Of a DNA stretch of 64,000 nt, positions 45,604 through 55,044 are shown piece after piece. Under the pieces are notes generated by a model. The model was not told the origin of the DNA and ran no database searches. It saw nothing but the letters and a program-made list of their open reading frames with translations. A program made the translations under genes and the position numbers. The DNA comes from CBDUEF01 sp018063485. Lineage in GTDB: Bacteria; Pseudomonadota; Alphaproteobacteria; Rhodobacterales; Rhodobacteraceae. The first letter of the stretch is position 1; each line of letters begins with the position of its first letter. The stretch is taken from contig JBAOID010000018.1 in the NCBI GenBank assembly GCA_037045435.1, positions 124,001 to 188,000 on the forward strand, read 5' to 3'.

Positions 45604-46410
45604 TCAGCGGTAAACTTTGGAAACCGTGAGATCAGGAGCATCGCCACCCACCCACTTGCCATAAAGCTCCTGATAGCGTCCGGTGCGAACCTGCTGGTTG
45701 ATGAACAGATCAAGATAGTTCAGCAGGCCATATTCATTGCGCAGCGCGATCAGCGCCACATAGTCGATATCATAGGGTGCGTCGCCCTTGATGACCAGTC
45801 CCGGATACTGCCCCGAAGCCACAATCGCACCGGCGACCGTCGAGGTTACAACCGTGGCGTCGATCTGGCCTTGCGACAGTGCCAGGAACACATCGGCCTG
45901 GGTCTGATAGGGGCGGAAGCTGCCCGCGGCCCATTCCTTGACGTTGTTTTCCAGCGCAATCGCCTCATAGGTGCCGGAAACCGAACCAACGGTATGGCCT
46001 TTCAGGCTGTCGAAATCGGCAACCCCGGCGTCTTCACGGGTCAGAACCACGTTTTTGAAGGCGAAATAGGGGATAGTGAAACCGGCAGTCTTGGCCCGCT
46101 CCAGCGTGTCGGAGGTCGAGGCAACGCCGACGTCAACCCGGCCCGAAACCAGTGCCGGAATACGGTCGGGGAAGGGTGTTTCGACGATTTCGGCCGTCAC
46201 ACCCAACGCCTTGGCCAGATCGTTGCAATAGTCAACGTCAAAGCCGATAGGCTCATTGTTGGCATCGCGCGACCCCATCGGCGGGAAATCCAGAACCACG
46301 GCGCAGCGCAGCGTGCCCGAGGCCATGATATCATCCAGCTTGTCGGCATAGGCAGTTGAAGCGAGGCAGGTGGCAGCCAGCAGTCCGCTTGCAATCAGCG
46401 ATTTTTTCAT
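45604..46410 (-). CDS. Amino-acid ABC transporter substrate-binding protein (probable hydroxyproline)
   Basis: A 268-aa periplasmic binding protein (family 3). Signal peptide MKKSLIASGLLAATCLASTAYA; the domain shows FPPMGSRDANNEPIGFDVDYCNDLAKALGV, FPDRIPALVSGRVDVGVASTS and TIPYFAFKNVVLT. The ATG at 46410 is selected; the frame is open well upstream but lacks coding character there. First gene of the leftward operon. Operator at 46501-46518 lies about 91 bases upstream. Confidence 0.9.
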   Translation of the reverse strand: MKKSLIASGLLAATCLASTAYADKLDDIMASGTLRCAVVLDFPPMGSRDANNEPIGFDVDYCNDLAKALGVTAEIVETPFPDRIPALVSGRVDVGVASTSDTLERAKTAGFTIPYFAFKNVVLTREDAGVADFDSLKGHTVGSVSGTYEAIALENNVKEWAAGSFRPYQTQADVFLALSQGQIDATVVTSTVAGAIVASGQYPGLVIKGDAPYDIDYVALIALRNEYGLLNYLDLFINQQVRTGRYQELYGKWVGGDAPDLTVSKVYR

Positions 46411-46500
46411 CGTTCTCTCCCATAGGTGGCAGTTTTGATTGTTGCTCCGTGGGCAAACTATGAGTGCAGCTTGGTGGTGAATCAATAGAAAATCCACTCT

Positions 46501-46518
46501 TGTATACATTTTGTATGC
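46501..46518. promoter_or_regulatory. Probable GntR-type operator, transporter operon
   Basis: TGTATACATTTTGTATGC. The left half TGTATAC is nearly the reverse complement of GTATGCT/A, giving a short inverted repeat. It is the same sequence as the element at 48200-48218 apart from the two central bases. It lies upstream of the hydroxyproline transporter and enzyme operon; the GntR/FCD regulator at 50616 is the natural candidate to bind it. Confidence 0.7.
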
Positions 46519-46542
46519 TAAAATTCGGCACATAGATAGCAC

Positions 46543-46569
46543 AAAGGCCCGGCAGAGCGCCGGGCCTTT
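46543..46569. terminator. Terminator of the aldehyde dehydrogenase gene
   Basis: AAAGGCCCGGC, loop of five, GCCGGGCCTTT: a perfect 11-bp stem with A/T at both sides. It lies 26 bases beyond the aldehyde dehydrogenase stop and upstream of the transporter operon promoter, insulating the two. Confidence 0.8.
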
Positions 46570-46594
46570 GCAATCCTGACTTTTGCCGCCTTGT

Positions 46595-48120
46595 TCAGGT
46601 GGCAATATCCACCGGCAACAGTGCGCTTGGCAGGTTTTGATAGGCCACCGGGCGCAGAAAACGCCGAATCGACAGGGTGCCCACAGAGGTTGCGCCGAAA
46701 TTGGTGCTCGCGGGATAGGGCCCGCCATGCACCATCGAATCGACCACTTCCACCCCGGTCGGAAATCCGTTCACCAGCACTCGCCCGGCCTTGTGTTCCA
46801 ATACCCGGCGCAAGGGCAGAGCCGCCTCAAGATCGCCCGCATCCATGTGCAGAGTTGCGGTCAACTGGCCCTCAAAGCCCTTGGCCAAGGCGAGCATTTC
46901 CGCCACTGATCCGGCGCGAATGATCAGGCCCAGCGGCCCGAACACCTCGGCGCGCAAGGCTGTGATCATGCCATGATATTGCGCGGCTGTCGTTTGAAAC
47001 AGGGTCGGGGGCGGCGCTGCGGCCTTCGGATGTGCCACAAAAGACCGTCTCCACCGAATTGCTGCCCGTCATCCGCGCCACACCATCATGATAGGCCTGC
47101 GCGATTCCCCGTGTCAGCATCACCTGCGGCGCCACCTTTTCCAATGCGCCTGCCATCACCCCGGTAAACCGATCTGCCTGCGGGCCTTCCAGTACCACGG
47201 CAATCCCCGGATTGGTGCAAAACTGCCCGGCGCCCATGGTCAAAGACCCGGCCCAACCGGTTGCAATCGCCTCGGCCCGCGCAGCCATCGCTTGCGGCAA
47301 CACAAACATCGGGTTGACCGAACCCAACTCGCCAAAGAACGGGATCGGCTCGGAGCGTGCAGCGCACAGATCAAACAGCGCGCGCCCTCCGGCCAGACTG
47401 CCGGTAAAGCCCACCGCCTTGATCGCCGGATGCTGCACCAAAGACTGGCCCACATCGCGCCGCCCGCCTTGGATCAGCGAAAACACCCCACCCGGCAGGC
47501 CACACCGCTCGACCGCCGCCTTGATCGCCTCGGCCACAATCTCACCCGTCCCCGGATGCGCCGAATGGCCCTTGACCACCACCGGGCAACCCGCCGCCAG
47601 AGCCGCCGCCGTGTCGCCGCCCGGCCACCGAGAACGCCAGCGGGAAGTTCGATGCGCCAAACACCGCAACCGGGCCAATCGGTTGCTGCATCATCACGAT
47701 TTCCGGGCGTGGCAGCGGGTGTGCGATCAGGCTGGGCCGCGTCATGGCGCCGGTCAAGATAGCCATCTTGCAAGATATGCGCCGCAAACAGCCGCAACTG
47801 CCCCACGGTGCGCCCGCGCTCACCGATCAGCCGGGCGGTGGGCAGTCCGGTTTCCTGCGAGCCGATTTCGGTGATTGCATCTGCCCGTGCGTCGATCTCA
47901 TCGGCAATCGCGTTCAAGGAACGCGGCCCGATCCTCGCGGCTGGTATAGGCATAGCTCCAGAACGCGTCTTCGCGCCGCAACACAGGCGCGATTGACCAG
48001 ATCGACCGTGCCAACGCTAAAGCTATGGGCCGGGCCGGTGGCAGGTTCGGATTGAAACTGCGCCGCACCGCCAACCCATTCGCCTGCGATCAGATGTTTG
48101 CCATGTGGGGTAAAAGTCAT
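46595..48120 (-). CDS. Alpha-ketoglutaric semialdehyde dehydrogenase, multiple frame breaks
   Basis: NAD(P)-dependent aldehyde dehydrogenase completing 4-hydroxyproline breakdown to 2-oxoglutarate. It starts MTFTPHGKHLIAGEWVGG. Marks include PIGPVAVFGASNFPLAFSVAG, VVVKGHSAHPGTGEIVAEAI, the catalytic Glu in PFFGELGSVNP and the catalytic Cys in MGAGQFCTNPG, then the C-terminal SMVHGGPYPAST. These blocks lie in different frames, with breaks near 47990, 47920, 47740, 47630 and 47030. The block order and lengths are normal (about 508 aa in total). The set of breaks is far too large for one selected mutation. Confidence 0.87.
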
Positions 48121-48199
48121 CTTTTCATTCCTTTATTGGAAACCAAAGTCCAAAACCGATCTGAAAGCCGCCCTTGGGGTTGCTTCCCGCCTTCATGAC

Positions 48200-48218
48200 T
48201 GTATACAAATTGTATGCA
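48200..48218. promoter_or_regulatory. Probable GntR-type operator, divergent aldehyde dehydrogenase/reductase promoter
   Basis: TGTATACAAATTGTATGCA: 7-base arms TGTATAC and GTATGCA (one mismatch) spaced by five bases. It is in the 133-base divergent region, 35 bases before the reductase ATG and 79 bases before the aldehyde dehydrogenase ATG, so one site could control both. Matches the element at 46501. Confidence 0.72.
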
Positions 48219-48253
48219 GAATTGACAACCTCCCAGACGGAAGGAACGCAGAA

Positions 48254-49304
48254 ATGACTGGCTCCATGCTCTTTGCAAAAACCCTGACTGTCGCCGAATT
48301 GGGCGCTTGGGTCGAGCAAATCTTCCTGAGGGCAGGCTTCTCGGCCATCCAGGCCGCCCCAATGGCTCAGGTGATTGTAGCAGGCGAGCGCGACGCCTGC
48401 AAATCGCACGGGATCTACCGGATTGAGGGCTGTTTGCGCACGTTGAAACTGGGCAAGGTGGTGCCTGATGCGGTGCCGGTTCTCACCCGAGATGACTCTG
48501 CCATTGTGCGCGCTGACGCCAAGGGCGGTTTTGCCAATGCGGCCTTTGATATGGCCGTGCCTGCTCTGGCCGAGCGCGCCCGCGACTTGGGTTTGGCCGC
48601 GCTTGTGATCAATGATTGCACGCATTTTTCTGCGCTCTGGCCGGAAATCGAGACGCTCACCGCCCAAGGTCTTGCCGCCATGGCGATGTGCCCCAGCTAT
48701 GCCACGGTGGCACCTATCGGCGGCACCAAGCCACTTCTGGGCACCAATCCTTTCGCCTTCGGCTGGCCGCGCGGCGATCAGACCCCCTATGTGTTCGACT
48801 TCGCTACCTCGGTTGCCGCGCGTGGCGAGGTCGAACTGCACCGCCGCGCGGGCACTCAACTGCCCGAGGGCTGGGCCATTGGCCCCGATGAAAACCCCAC
48901 CACTGACCCGACCGAGGCCCTCGCAGGGGCGTTGCTGCCGTTCGGCGGGCCATAAAGGCTCGGCGATTTCCACCATGATCGAACTGCTGGCGGGCGTGAT
49001 GATCGGCGATATGATCAGCCCCGAGGCGCTGGAGTTTCTGGGCGGTATCACCACCGTTGCTCCGCGCCATGGCGAATTGATCCTCGCATTTTGCCCGGAA
49101 AAATTTGCGGGCCCCAAAGGAGCTGCCACTCTGAACCGTGCCGAAACCCTGTTGGAGGCGATTGTTGGCCAAGGCGCGCGTCTGCCGTCCCAACGCCGCT
49201 TTGCCGCGCGCGTGCGCTCGGCCGCCGAAGGCATCCATCTGACCGCTGCCGAGGTGGTGCAACTGGAACGTCTGCACGATCTTGGCCTTGAGGCGGTGAA
49301 CTAG
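48254..49304 (+). CDS. Malate/L-lactate dehydrogenase-family ketimine reductase (pyrroline-2-carboxylate reductase-like), one frame break
   Basis: A roughly 349-aa NAD(P)H-dependent reductase of the Ldh2/DpkA family: VIVAGERDACKSHGIYRI, the catalytic His in NDCTHFSALW, GTKPLLGTNPFAFGWP and FDFATSVAARGEV. Near 48945 the frame slips (LLPFGG then HKGSAISTMIELLAGVM) and the C-terminus runs to 49304. In hydroxyproline clusters this family reduces pyrroline-2-carboxylate, made from 3-hydroxyprolines, to L-proline. ATG 48254 has AAGGAA upstream. A different ketimine substrate remains possible. Confidence 0.85.
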
Positions 49305-49309
49305 GGCGC

Positions 49310-49410
49310 GTTGCGTTCAATCGGATACATCTATTCACCTCGCAACCCGAGGCAGCTATCGGATTTGCAAACGCGTTCGGGTTGCGAGGTGACTTCACTC
49401 CAACGCAACC
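49310..49410. repeat. Long perfect inverted repeat with nested outer arms
   Basis: TCACCTCGCAACCCGA (49335-49350) is the exact reverse complement of TCGGGTTGCGAGGTGA (49377-49392), a 16-bp stem with a 26-base loop. Outside it GTTGCGTT (about 49311-49318) pairs with AACGCAAC (about 49402-49409). No T-run is present, so it is not a simple terminator. It could be a miniature mobile or intergenic repeat element. It separates the reductase gene from the terminator of the deaminase gene. Confidence 0.7.
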
Positions 49411-49423
49411 CGCTCCAAAAAAC

Positions 49424-49450
49424 AAAGGCCCCGACAATCGCGGGGCCTTT
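49424..49450. terminator. Terminator of the DapA-family deaminase gene
   Basis: AAAGGCCCCG, 7-base loop, CGGGGCCTTT: perfect 10-bp stem with flanking A/T, 11 bases past the deaminase stop (minus strand). It may also stop the convergent reductase transcript. Confidence 0.8.
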
Positions 49451-49460
49451 GCCAGGGCGT

Positions 49461-50411
49461 TTAAGCAACCGCACCGGGAAGTTTTGACCATTCCGCATAC
49501 CATTTGCGGAAGAGATGATATTGCGATTTGGCAAAGCCGCGCTGGCTGTCCGACAACACATCGGTTTCGTTGAAATGCAGCGCGTATTCGGCATCACCAT
49601 TCAGCACCATCAGATGCTTGAAATACAGAACCAGATCAACGCCTACGTCAAAAGCCGACAACACCGCCAAGGCAGATTCCAACTCTTGCGCGCGCTGGCG
49701 TGACATCACATCACCCTTGGCGGCAGCTTTGCACAGCGCCACCAGATTGAGGATTTCCTTGGGGAACACGTTGCCGATCCCGGTGATCGCCCCGGTCGCG
49801 CCGCTGTTTACAAATCCGTGCACCACGGTGGTATCCACGCCGATCATCAGCGTGACTTCATCGTCACGGCTGGTGATGAACTGGGCGGCATAGGTCATAT
49901 CATCGGCACCGCCGAATTCCTTGAAGCCGATCAGGTTCTTGTGGTCACGGCGCAATTCGGCAAAGAGATCAGCGCGGGTGGCAAAGCCGTAATGGGGGCT
50001 GTTGTAGATCACCGCAGGCAGATCAGGGGCGGCGGCCAGAATGGCCTTGAAATGCGCGCGCTGGGCGGGAACCGAAGTGCCGCGCGACAAGACCCGCGGG
50101 ATCACCATCAAGCCATGTGCGCCGACCTTTTGCGCGTGGGCGGCATGTTCGACGGCCTTGGCCGAGTTGACCGCCCCAGTGCCGACAATTACCTTAAGCC
50201 CGGCCTTGACCAGACGCTCCACGCCTTCCATCCGCTGTGCATCAGACAGCAGCGGCCAGTCGCCCATTGAGCCGCAGTAAACCACTGCCGACATCCCTGC
50301 CGCTACAAGTTCCTTGGCCTTGCGCACCAAAGCGTCAAAATCCGGGCTACGATCCGCCTTGCAAGGCGTCATCAGAGCGGGCACGGTTCCTGAAAAAATA
50401 TTGGACGTCAT
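49461..50411 (-). CDS. DapA-family pyrroline-4-hydroxy-2-carboxylate deaminase
   Basis: A 316-aa (beta/alpha)8 aldolase-family enzyme: TVPALMTPCKADRSPDFDALV, the VYCGSMGDWPLL loop, the Tyr in AVIYNSPHYGF and the Schiff-base Lys in LIGFKEFGGADD. In hydroxyproline clusters this branch converts pyrroline-4-hydroxy-2-carboxylate to 2-oxoglutarate semialdehyde with loss of ammonia (HypD/LhpC role). Start at 50411 (MTSNIFSGTVP) is preferred. Position between reductase and GntR regulator supports the assignment over dihydrodipicolinate synthase. Confidence 0.88.
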   Translation of the reverse strand: MTSNIFSGTVPALMTPCKADRSPDFDALVRKAKELVAAGMSAVVYCGSMGDWPLLSDAQRMEGVERLVKAGLKVIVGTGAVNSAKAVEHAAHAQKVGAHGLMVIPRVLSRGTSVPAQRAHFKAILAAAPDLPAVIYNSPHYGFATRADLFAELRRDHKNLIGFKEFGGADDMTYAAQFITSRDDEVTLMIGVDTTVVHGFVNSGATGAITGIGNVFPKEILNLVALCKAAAKGDVMSRQRAQELESALAVLSAFDVGVDLVLYFKHLMVLNGDAEYALHFNETDVLSDSQRGFAKSQYHLFRKWYAEWSKLPGAVA

Positions 50412-50615
50412 CACGGTTTCCTTTTCAACATCTGTTGCACCGTCCGCCGTTCGCAAACTGCTCGACGTTCAGGTGATTCCCACTGAAATTCTCCCGCCAG
50501 CATAGCGCATTGTATTTTTCTTGTCGACAGAAAATGCGGTGCGGTGAAAACCGGCGCAAACCCTTGATCCGGCCCGCAATCCGGCATAATCCTTGCCCGA
50601 CAAAAAGGATCACAG
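50412..50615. promoter_or_regulatory. Divergent promoter region of deaminase and GntR regulator
   Basis: A 204-base divergent region. TTGTCGACAG (50521-50530) is nearly palindromic and resembles FCD-type GntR half-site pairs, but it does not match the TGTATACAnnTTGTATGC sites elsewhere in the cluster. I cannot say which site governs the deaminase. Confidence 0.4.
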
Positions 50616-51320
50616 ATGCCCAAGCCCTCTGCGCCCCCTGCCAATGACCGCAAACGCGGCTCTGGTGTAAAGCATGTCTATGACGTGCTGCGCGATGAAA
50701 TCATTGATCTGCATCTCGCCCCCGGCAGCCCGATTGATGAGATCATGCTGGCCGAGCGGTTCGCGATGTCACGCACCCCGATCCGTGAGGCTCTGGTGCG
50801 TCTGGCCAGCGAAGGCTTGGTTACCACCTTGCCAAATCGCTCGACCGTGGTGTCGAATATTGATTTTCTGAACCTGCACAGCTTTTTCGACGCGCTGTCT
50901 TTGATGTATCGTGTCACCACCCGTTTGGCCGCGCAACATCATCAGCCCGCCGATCTCGACCTGATCCGTGCCCATCAGGCCGACTTTGCCAAAGCCGTCG
51001 CCCAACAAGACGCCTTGGCCATGATCGCCACCAACCGCGCCTTTCACGCCAGCATCTCAGAGGCGGGCAGAAATTCGTATTTCGATAGCCTTTTCAAGAG
51101 ACTGCTGGACGAAGGTCGCCGGATCCTCCGGCTTTACTATTCATCCTTCGATGACAAGTTGCCACAAGAATATGTGCGCGAACATGAAGACATGATCACC
51201 GCCATTGCCGCGCGGGATGTGGGCACCGCCGACCGTCTGGCAAGCATTCACGCCGATCAGATCGTGCGGCAAATCCAGCATATGATCGCGCAAGATCGCC
51301 GCCAGAAGATCGTGATCTGA
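50616..51320 (+). CDS. GntR-family (FadR/FCD) transcriptional regulator
   Basis: A 234-aa regulator. The N-terminal winged helix (VLRDEIIDLHLAPGSPIDEIMLAERFAMSRTPIREALVRLASEG) is followed by an all-helical FCD ligand domain, with the metal/ligand His residues in NRAFHASISEAGRN and REHEDMITAIAARD. It closes the hydroxyproline cluster and is the analogue of HypR. It probably binds the TGTATACA-type repeats and is released by a hydroxyproline-derived effector; both are inference. Confidence 0.9.
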   Translation: MPKPSAPPANDRKRGSGVKHVYDVLRDEIIDLHLAPGSPIDEIMLAERFAMSRTPIREALVRLASEGLVTTLPNRSTVVSNIDFLNLHSFFDALSLMYRVTTRLAAQHHQPADLDLIRAHQADFAKAVAQQDALAMIATNRAFHASISEAGRNSYFDSLFKRLLDEGRRILRLYYSSFDDKLPQEYVREHEDMITAIAARDVGTADRLASIHADQIVRQIQHMIAQDRRQKIVI

Positions 51321-51346
51321 TCTGCCGCCGGGCTTGGAAGTAACAT

Positions 51347-51378
51347 CTGCCCCTCAGGCGATAGCGCTCAAGGGGCAG
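51347..51378. other. Hairpin after the GntR gene
   Basis: CTGCCCCT (51347-51354) and AGGGGCAG (51371-51378) form a perfect 8-bp stem with a 16-base loop, between the convergent GntR and hydrolase genes. No T-run, so terminator activity is uncertain. Confidence 0.45.
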
Positions 51379-51424
51379 TGTCAGTGCGCGTTGTGCTAAA
51401 TTGAATTCACCGCGCTCTGATGGG

Positions 51425-53423
51425 TCAGATCAAGTGACGCGGCAGAACTTCGGACCAGGTTTTCTCTCGCAGCACAGCGCCGTTCTCCATTACTTTCATC
51501 GCTCCGGTAATGTGGAAATGGGTCTCGTCTGACCACATTTTCAAACGGGTTTCGCTGCGGATGCGCCAACCGTCGCGGCCGGTGTCATAGCTTTGATCAA
51601 TCACATAGCGCGCCGAAAGCGGATCATTGTCGCGGATGCGCAATTCGCGGCGCAGGGAATGGGCGACTTCGGTGCCGGATTTCATCAAACCGCAAGATGC
51701 CTTCGCCGAACACACCGCCCACACCATCGGTGACATAGACGTTTTCGCCGGTGACATGATCTTGAAAGCTGAACCGTTCGACCTTGCCCGGATCAAGCTG
51801 GGTGAGCGGGGTAAAGGGGCCATGGGTTGTGGTTGGGAAGGTCATTGCATGGCTGTCGCCTCCCGCCCGCCGTGGCAGCGAAAATTGCGCATTTGCCAGC
51901 TCGAGGGTCAGGGTTGCGGCAAAAGGGGCCGGCCAGATGATCGGCCAATAGGCAGTGCCGACCGACAGGCGGATGCGATGGCCAGCAGCGAAACGGTGGC
52001 CACAATCGTTCAGCCGGACGCGCACGCGCGTGGGCTCGCCCGGTTGCAGCGGGGTGGGGGTCTCATGGCCGTCGCGGTGAGTCAAGTTCAACACCTGATA
52101 GCTGACCCGCAGCACCTCGCCCGAGGGCAGCAGGTCACTCAGCCGAACCACGATCTGTGCAACCGGGCTGTCCGACGCCAGTGTCACCTCAAATTCCGGC
52201 GCGCCAAGAACTTCTACCGCCTCTTTCAGCAGTTCGGTGTCGAAATTCAGCGACCCGCCATCATCCAGCCGCTGGTCGGTCGGCATTTCGCCCGGACAGC
52301 CTGCGGCCATCCATTCGCCCGAGGCCTTGCCATGGCTTTGCGGGGAACAAATGGAAACCGTTCCCTTGCCTGATACATTGCCCAACCGGCCTTCGGCCAG
52401 TTGCAGCACCATCGGCGCGATAGCGCCCGATGGCCAGTCCTGCTCGCAGACCCAGCGCCCCGGCTGATCGGGGCGGCTGCCTTCGGGTGGCACCGCCTCA
52501 TTGATGTAGGCCCGCAGCGCAGGTTCCGCCATCACGCCGGTATCAATGCCCTTGAGCCAATGATCCCACCAGCGCACCGCTTCTTGCAAGAACCCCATCG
52601 CCGGACCCGGCAATCCGTCCTGCGGATAAATATGGCCCCAAGGCCCGATGATCCCCTTGCATGGCACTTTCAGATGTTGGAGCAGGCGCGAAACCGAATT
52701 GGTATAGCTGTCGGCCCACCCCCCCACGGCCAAAACCGGGCAGGCGATGTCGGAATAGTCCTGTTGTACCGAGCCGTGTTTCCAATAGCTGTCATAGGTT
52801 TGATGCGCGGCCCAGATCGCCGGAAAGAAGGGCATCGCGTCAATCCGCGCCAGCCAGTCATCGCGCCAGCGCTCTCCGACAATTTCAGGGTCCAGCGGGC
52901 GTGACTGGTAGGCCAACATGATGGCGCCCCACCACAGATTGTCGTTCAAGAGACAACCGCCCATGAAATGAATATCGTCGCGGAAGCGGTCATCGGTGAA
53001 ATAGACCGGCATCACCGCCTTCAATGCCGCAGGGCGGCGCGCGGCCACTTGCAGGCAGTTGAACCCGCCCCAGCTTTTGCCCATCATGCCGATGTTGCTG
53101 TCGCACCAGTCTTGCGCCGCGATCCACTCGATCACTTCGAGCGCGTCGTCCTGTTCCTGTTTCAGGTATTCATCGGCCAGATGCCCATCGGACTCGCCCG
53201 AGCCGCGCATGTCAACCCGCACGCAGGCATAGCCCTGGCTGGCGAAATAGCCGTGCATCGGCTCGTCGCGCACCCGTGTCCCGTCGCGCTTGCGGTAGGG
53301 GATGTATTCCAGCACCGCAGGCACTGGCACATCGCGCGCGCCCTCTGGCAGCCAGATGCGCGCACCAAGACGGCAGCCATCGGCCAAAGTGATCCAAACA
53401 TGCTCTATAACCTCAAAGTCCAT
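51425..53423 (-). CDS. CocE/NonD family (X-Pro dipeptidyl-peptidase S15) hydrolase, one frame break
   Basis: An alpha/beta hydrolase of about 665 aa: VLEYIPYRKRDGTRVRDEPM, RVDMRGSGESDG and the nucleophile serine in GMMGKSWGGFNCLQ; the C-terminal jelly-roll domain includes VRLNDCGHRFAAGHRIRLSV. Near 51690 the frame slips (LRFDEI / GTEVAHSLRREL), with the true end at 51425. Start 53423 has an excellent AAAGGAGGT site. It lies 13 bases after the ATPase gene of the peptide-type transporter, so it likely acts on the imported ester or amide compound. The substrate is not identifiable. Confidence 0.86.
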
Positions 53424-53436
53424 GCTGGACCTCCTT

Positions 53437-55044
53437 TCAATGGGTGGCGCGGCGGGCGCGGACATCATCCAGCCATCCCGTACGCAATTCAGGAACCGAG
53501 CTGGCCAGCAGCCGGGTGTAGTCTTTCTTGGGTGCCTCGAAGACCTGCGCGGTGGGGCCTTCTTCAACCACCTCGCCCAGTTGCATCACCATTGTCCGGT
53601 CGGCCAGACGGCGCACCACCGAAAGGTCATGGGTGATGAAAAGATAGGTTACGCCCAGCCGGTCCTGCAATTCGCGCAGGATCTGCAAGATGCCCTCGGC
53701 CACCAATGGATCGAGCGCCGAAGTCACCTCGTCACAGATCAACAGATCGGGTTTGGCCACCAAGGCCCGCGCAATGCAAACCCGCTGCTTCTGCCCGCCC
53801 GAAAGCGCTCCGGGCAAACGGTCGGCCAGATCGGGCGACAGGCCCGTCAGTTCCAGCATCCGCGCGATTTCGGCGCGACGCTCCGCCCCGCCCATGCCGA
53901 AATAATGCTGCAAGGGGCGGCCGATGGCCTCGGACACAGTCTGGCGCGGGTTCAGCGCCACATCGGGAAGCTGATAGATCAGTTGTATCCGGCGCAGATC
54001 ATCCGCCTTGCGCTTGCGATAATCGCTGGGCAGGGTCGCACCGCCAAAAACAATCTCGCCATCGCGCGGCGGCAAAAGCCCAGCCACCACCCGCGCCAGC
54101 GTCGATTTTCCCGACCCCGATTCGCCCACCACCGCCAGAGTTTCGCCGCGTTTCAACACCAGCGACACATCCTTCAGCACCAGCGCCCCACCATAGCCCG
54201 CGTTGATCCCGCGCAGTTCCAGCAGGGTTTCGGCGGTCTTGTGGCCCACATCGGCCGACATCAAGGACTTGTGCCGTTCCGACACCAGCCGCTTGGTATA
54301 GTCTTGCTGCGGGGCCGCCAGCAAATCGCCCGTCGACCCGGATTCCACCTCGACCCCATGGCGCAGCACCATCAACCGATCGGCGATCTGGGCAATCACG
54401 GCCAGATCATGGGTGATATAAAGCGCCGCCGTGCCCTGTTCGCGGATCAGGTCGCGCAGCAGGATCAGCACTTCGATCTGCGTCGTCACATCCAGTGCCG
54501 TCGTCGGCTCGTCCAGCACCAGAATTGCCGGTTTGCAGGCCATCGCCATCGCCACCATGGCGCGCTGCAATTGCCCGCCCGAAACCTGATGCGGATAGCG
54601 GGTGCCGAAATGTTCGGGATCGGGCAGTTGCAGGGTGCGGAAAAGATAGAGCATCCAGTCCCGCGCCTCGCTGCGTGTCATCAGGCCATGCACCACCGGG
54701 GCCTCGATGATCTGCTCTGCCAGCGAGATCGCCGGGTTGAAGGCGGCAGCGGCGCTTTGCGCGACATAGGCGATATTGACGCCGCGCATATCCTCGCGTT
54801 TACCGCGACCGGCCTGCATCAGATCAACACCCAACAGCTCGATCTTGCCGCCGATGATCCGACAGCCCCCACGTCCATAGCCCATTGCCGCAAGGCCGAT
54901 GGTGGATTTTCCGGCCCCGGATTTGCCGATCAGACCCAAAATCTCGCCTTTGGCCAGATCCAGCGACACGCCCTTGACCAGAACGGTGCCATCGGGGGCC
55001 GCAACCTGCAAATCGCGGATCGAAAGGATGTTTGGATCGCTCAT
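53437..55044 (-). CDS. Peptide-type ABC transporter, fused double ATPase (DppD-DppF)
   Basis: A 535-aa protein with two complete ABC cassettes in one chain. First: Walker A IGKSGAGKST, signature QVSGGQLQRAMVAMAMA, Walker B LVLDEPTTALD. Second: VGESGSGKST, ALSGGQKQRVCIARAL, LLICDEVTSALDP. The arrangement equals DppD+DppF. Its ATG overlaps the second permease stop (ATGA, 55041-55044). Confidence 0.92.
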   Translation of the reverse strand: MSDPNILSIRDLQVAAPDGTVLVKGVSLDLAKGEILGLIGKSGAGKSTIGLAAMGYGRGGCRIIGGKIELLGVDLMQAGRGKREDMRGVNIAYVAQSAAAAFNPAISLAEQIIEAPVVHGLMTRSEARDWMLYLFRTLQLPDPEHFGTRYPHQVSGGQLQRAMVAMAMACKPAILVLDEPTTALDVTTQIEVLILLRDLIREQGTAALYITHDLAVIAQIADRLMVLRHGVEVESGSTGDLLAAPQQDYTKRLVSERHKSLMSADVGHKTAETLLELRGINAGYGGALVLKDVSLVLKRGETLAVVGESGSGKSTLARVVAGLLPPRDGEIVFGGATLPSDYRKRKADDLRRIQLIYQLPDVALNPRQTVSEAIGRPLQHYFGMGGAERRAEIARMLELTGLSPDLADRLPGALSGGQKQRVCIARALVAKPDLLICDEVTSALDPLVAEGILQILRELQDRLGVTYLFITHDLSVVRRLADRTMVMQLGEVVEEGPTAQVFEAPKKDYTRLLASSVPELRTGWLDDVRARRATH

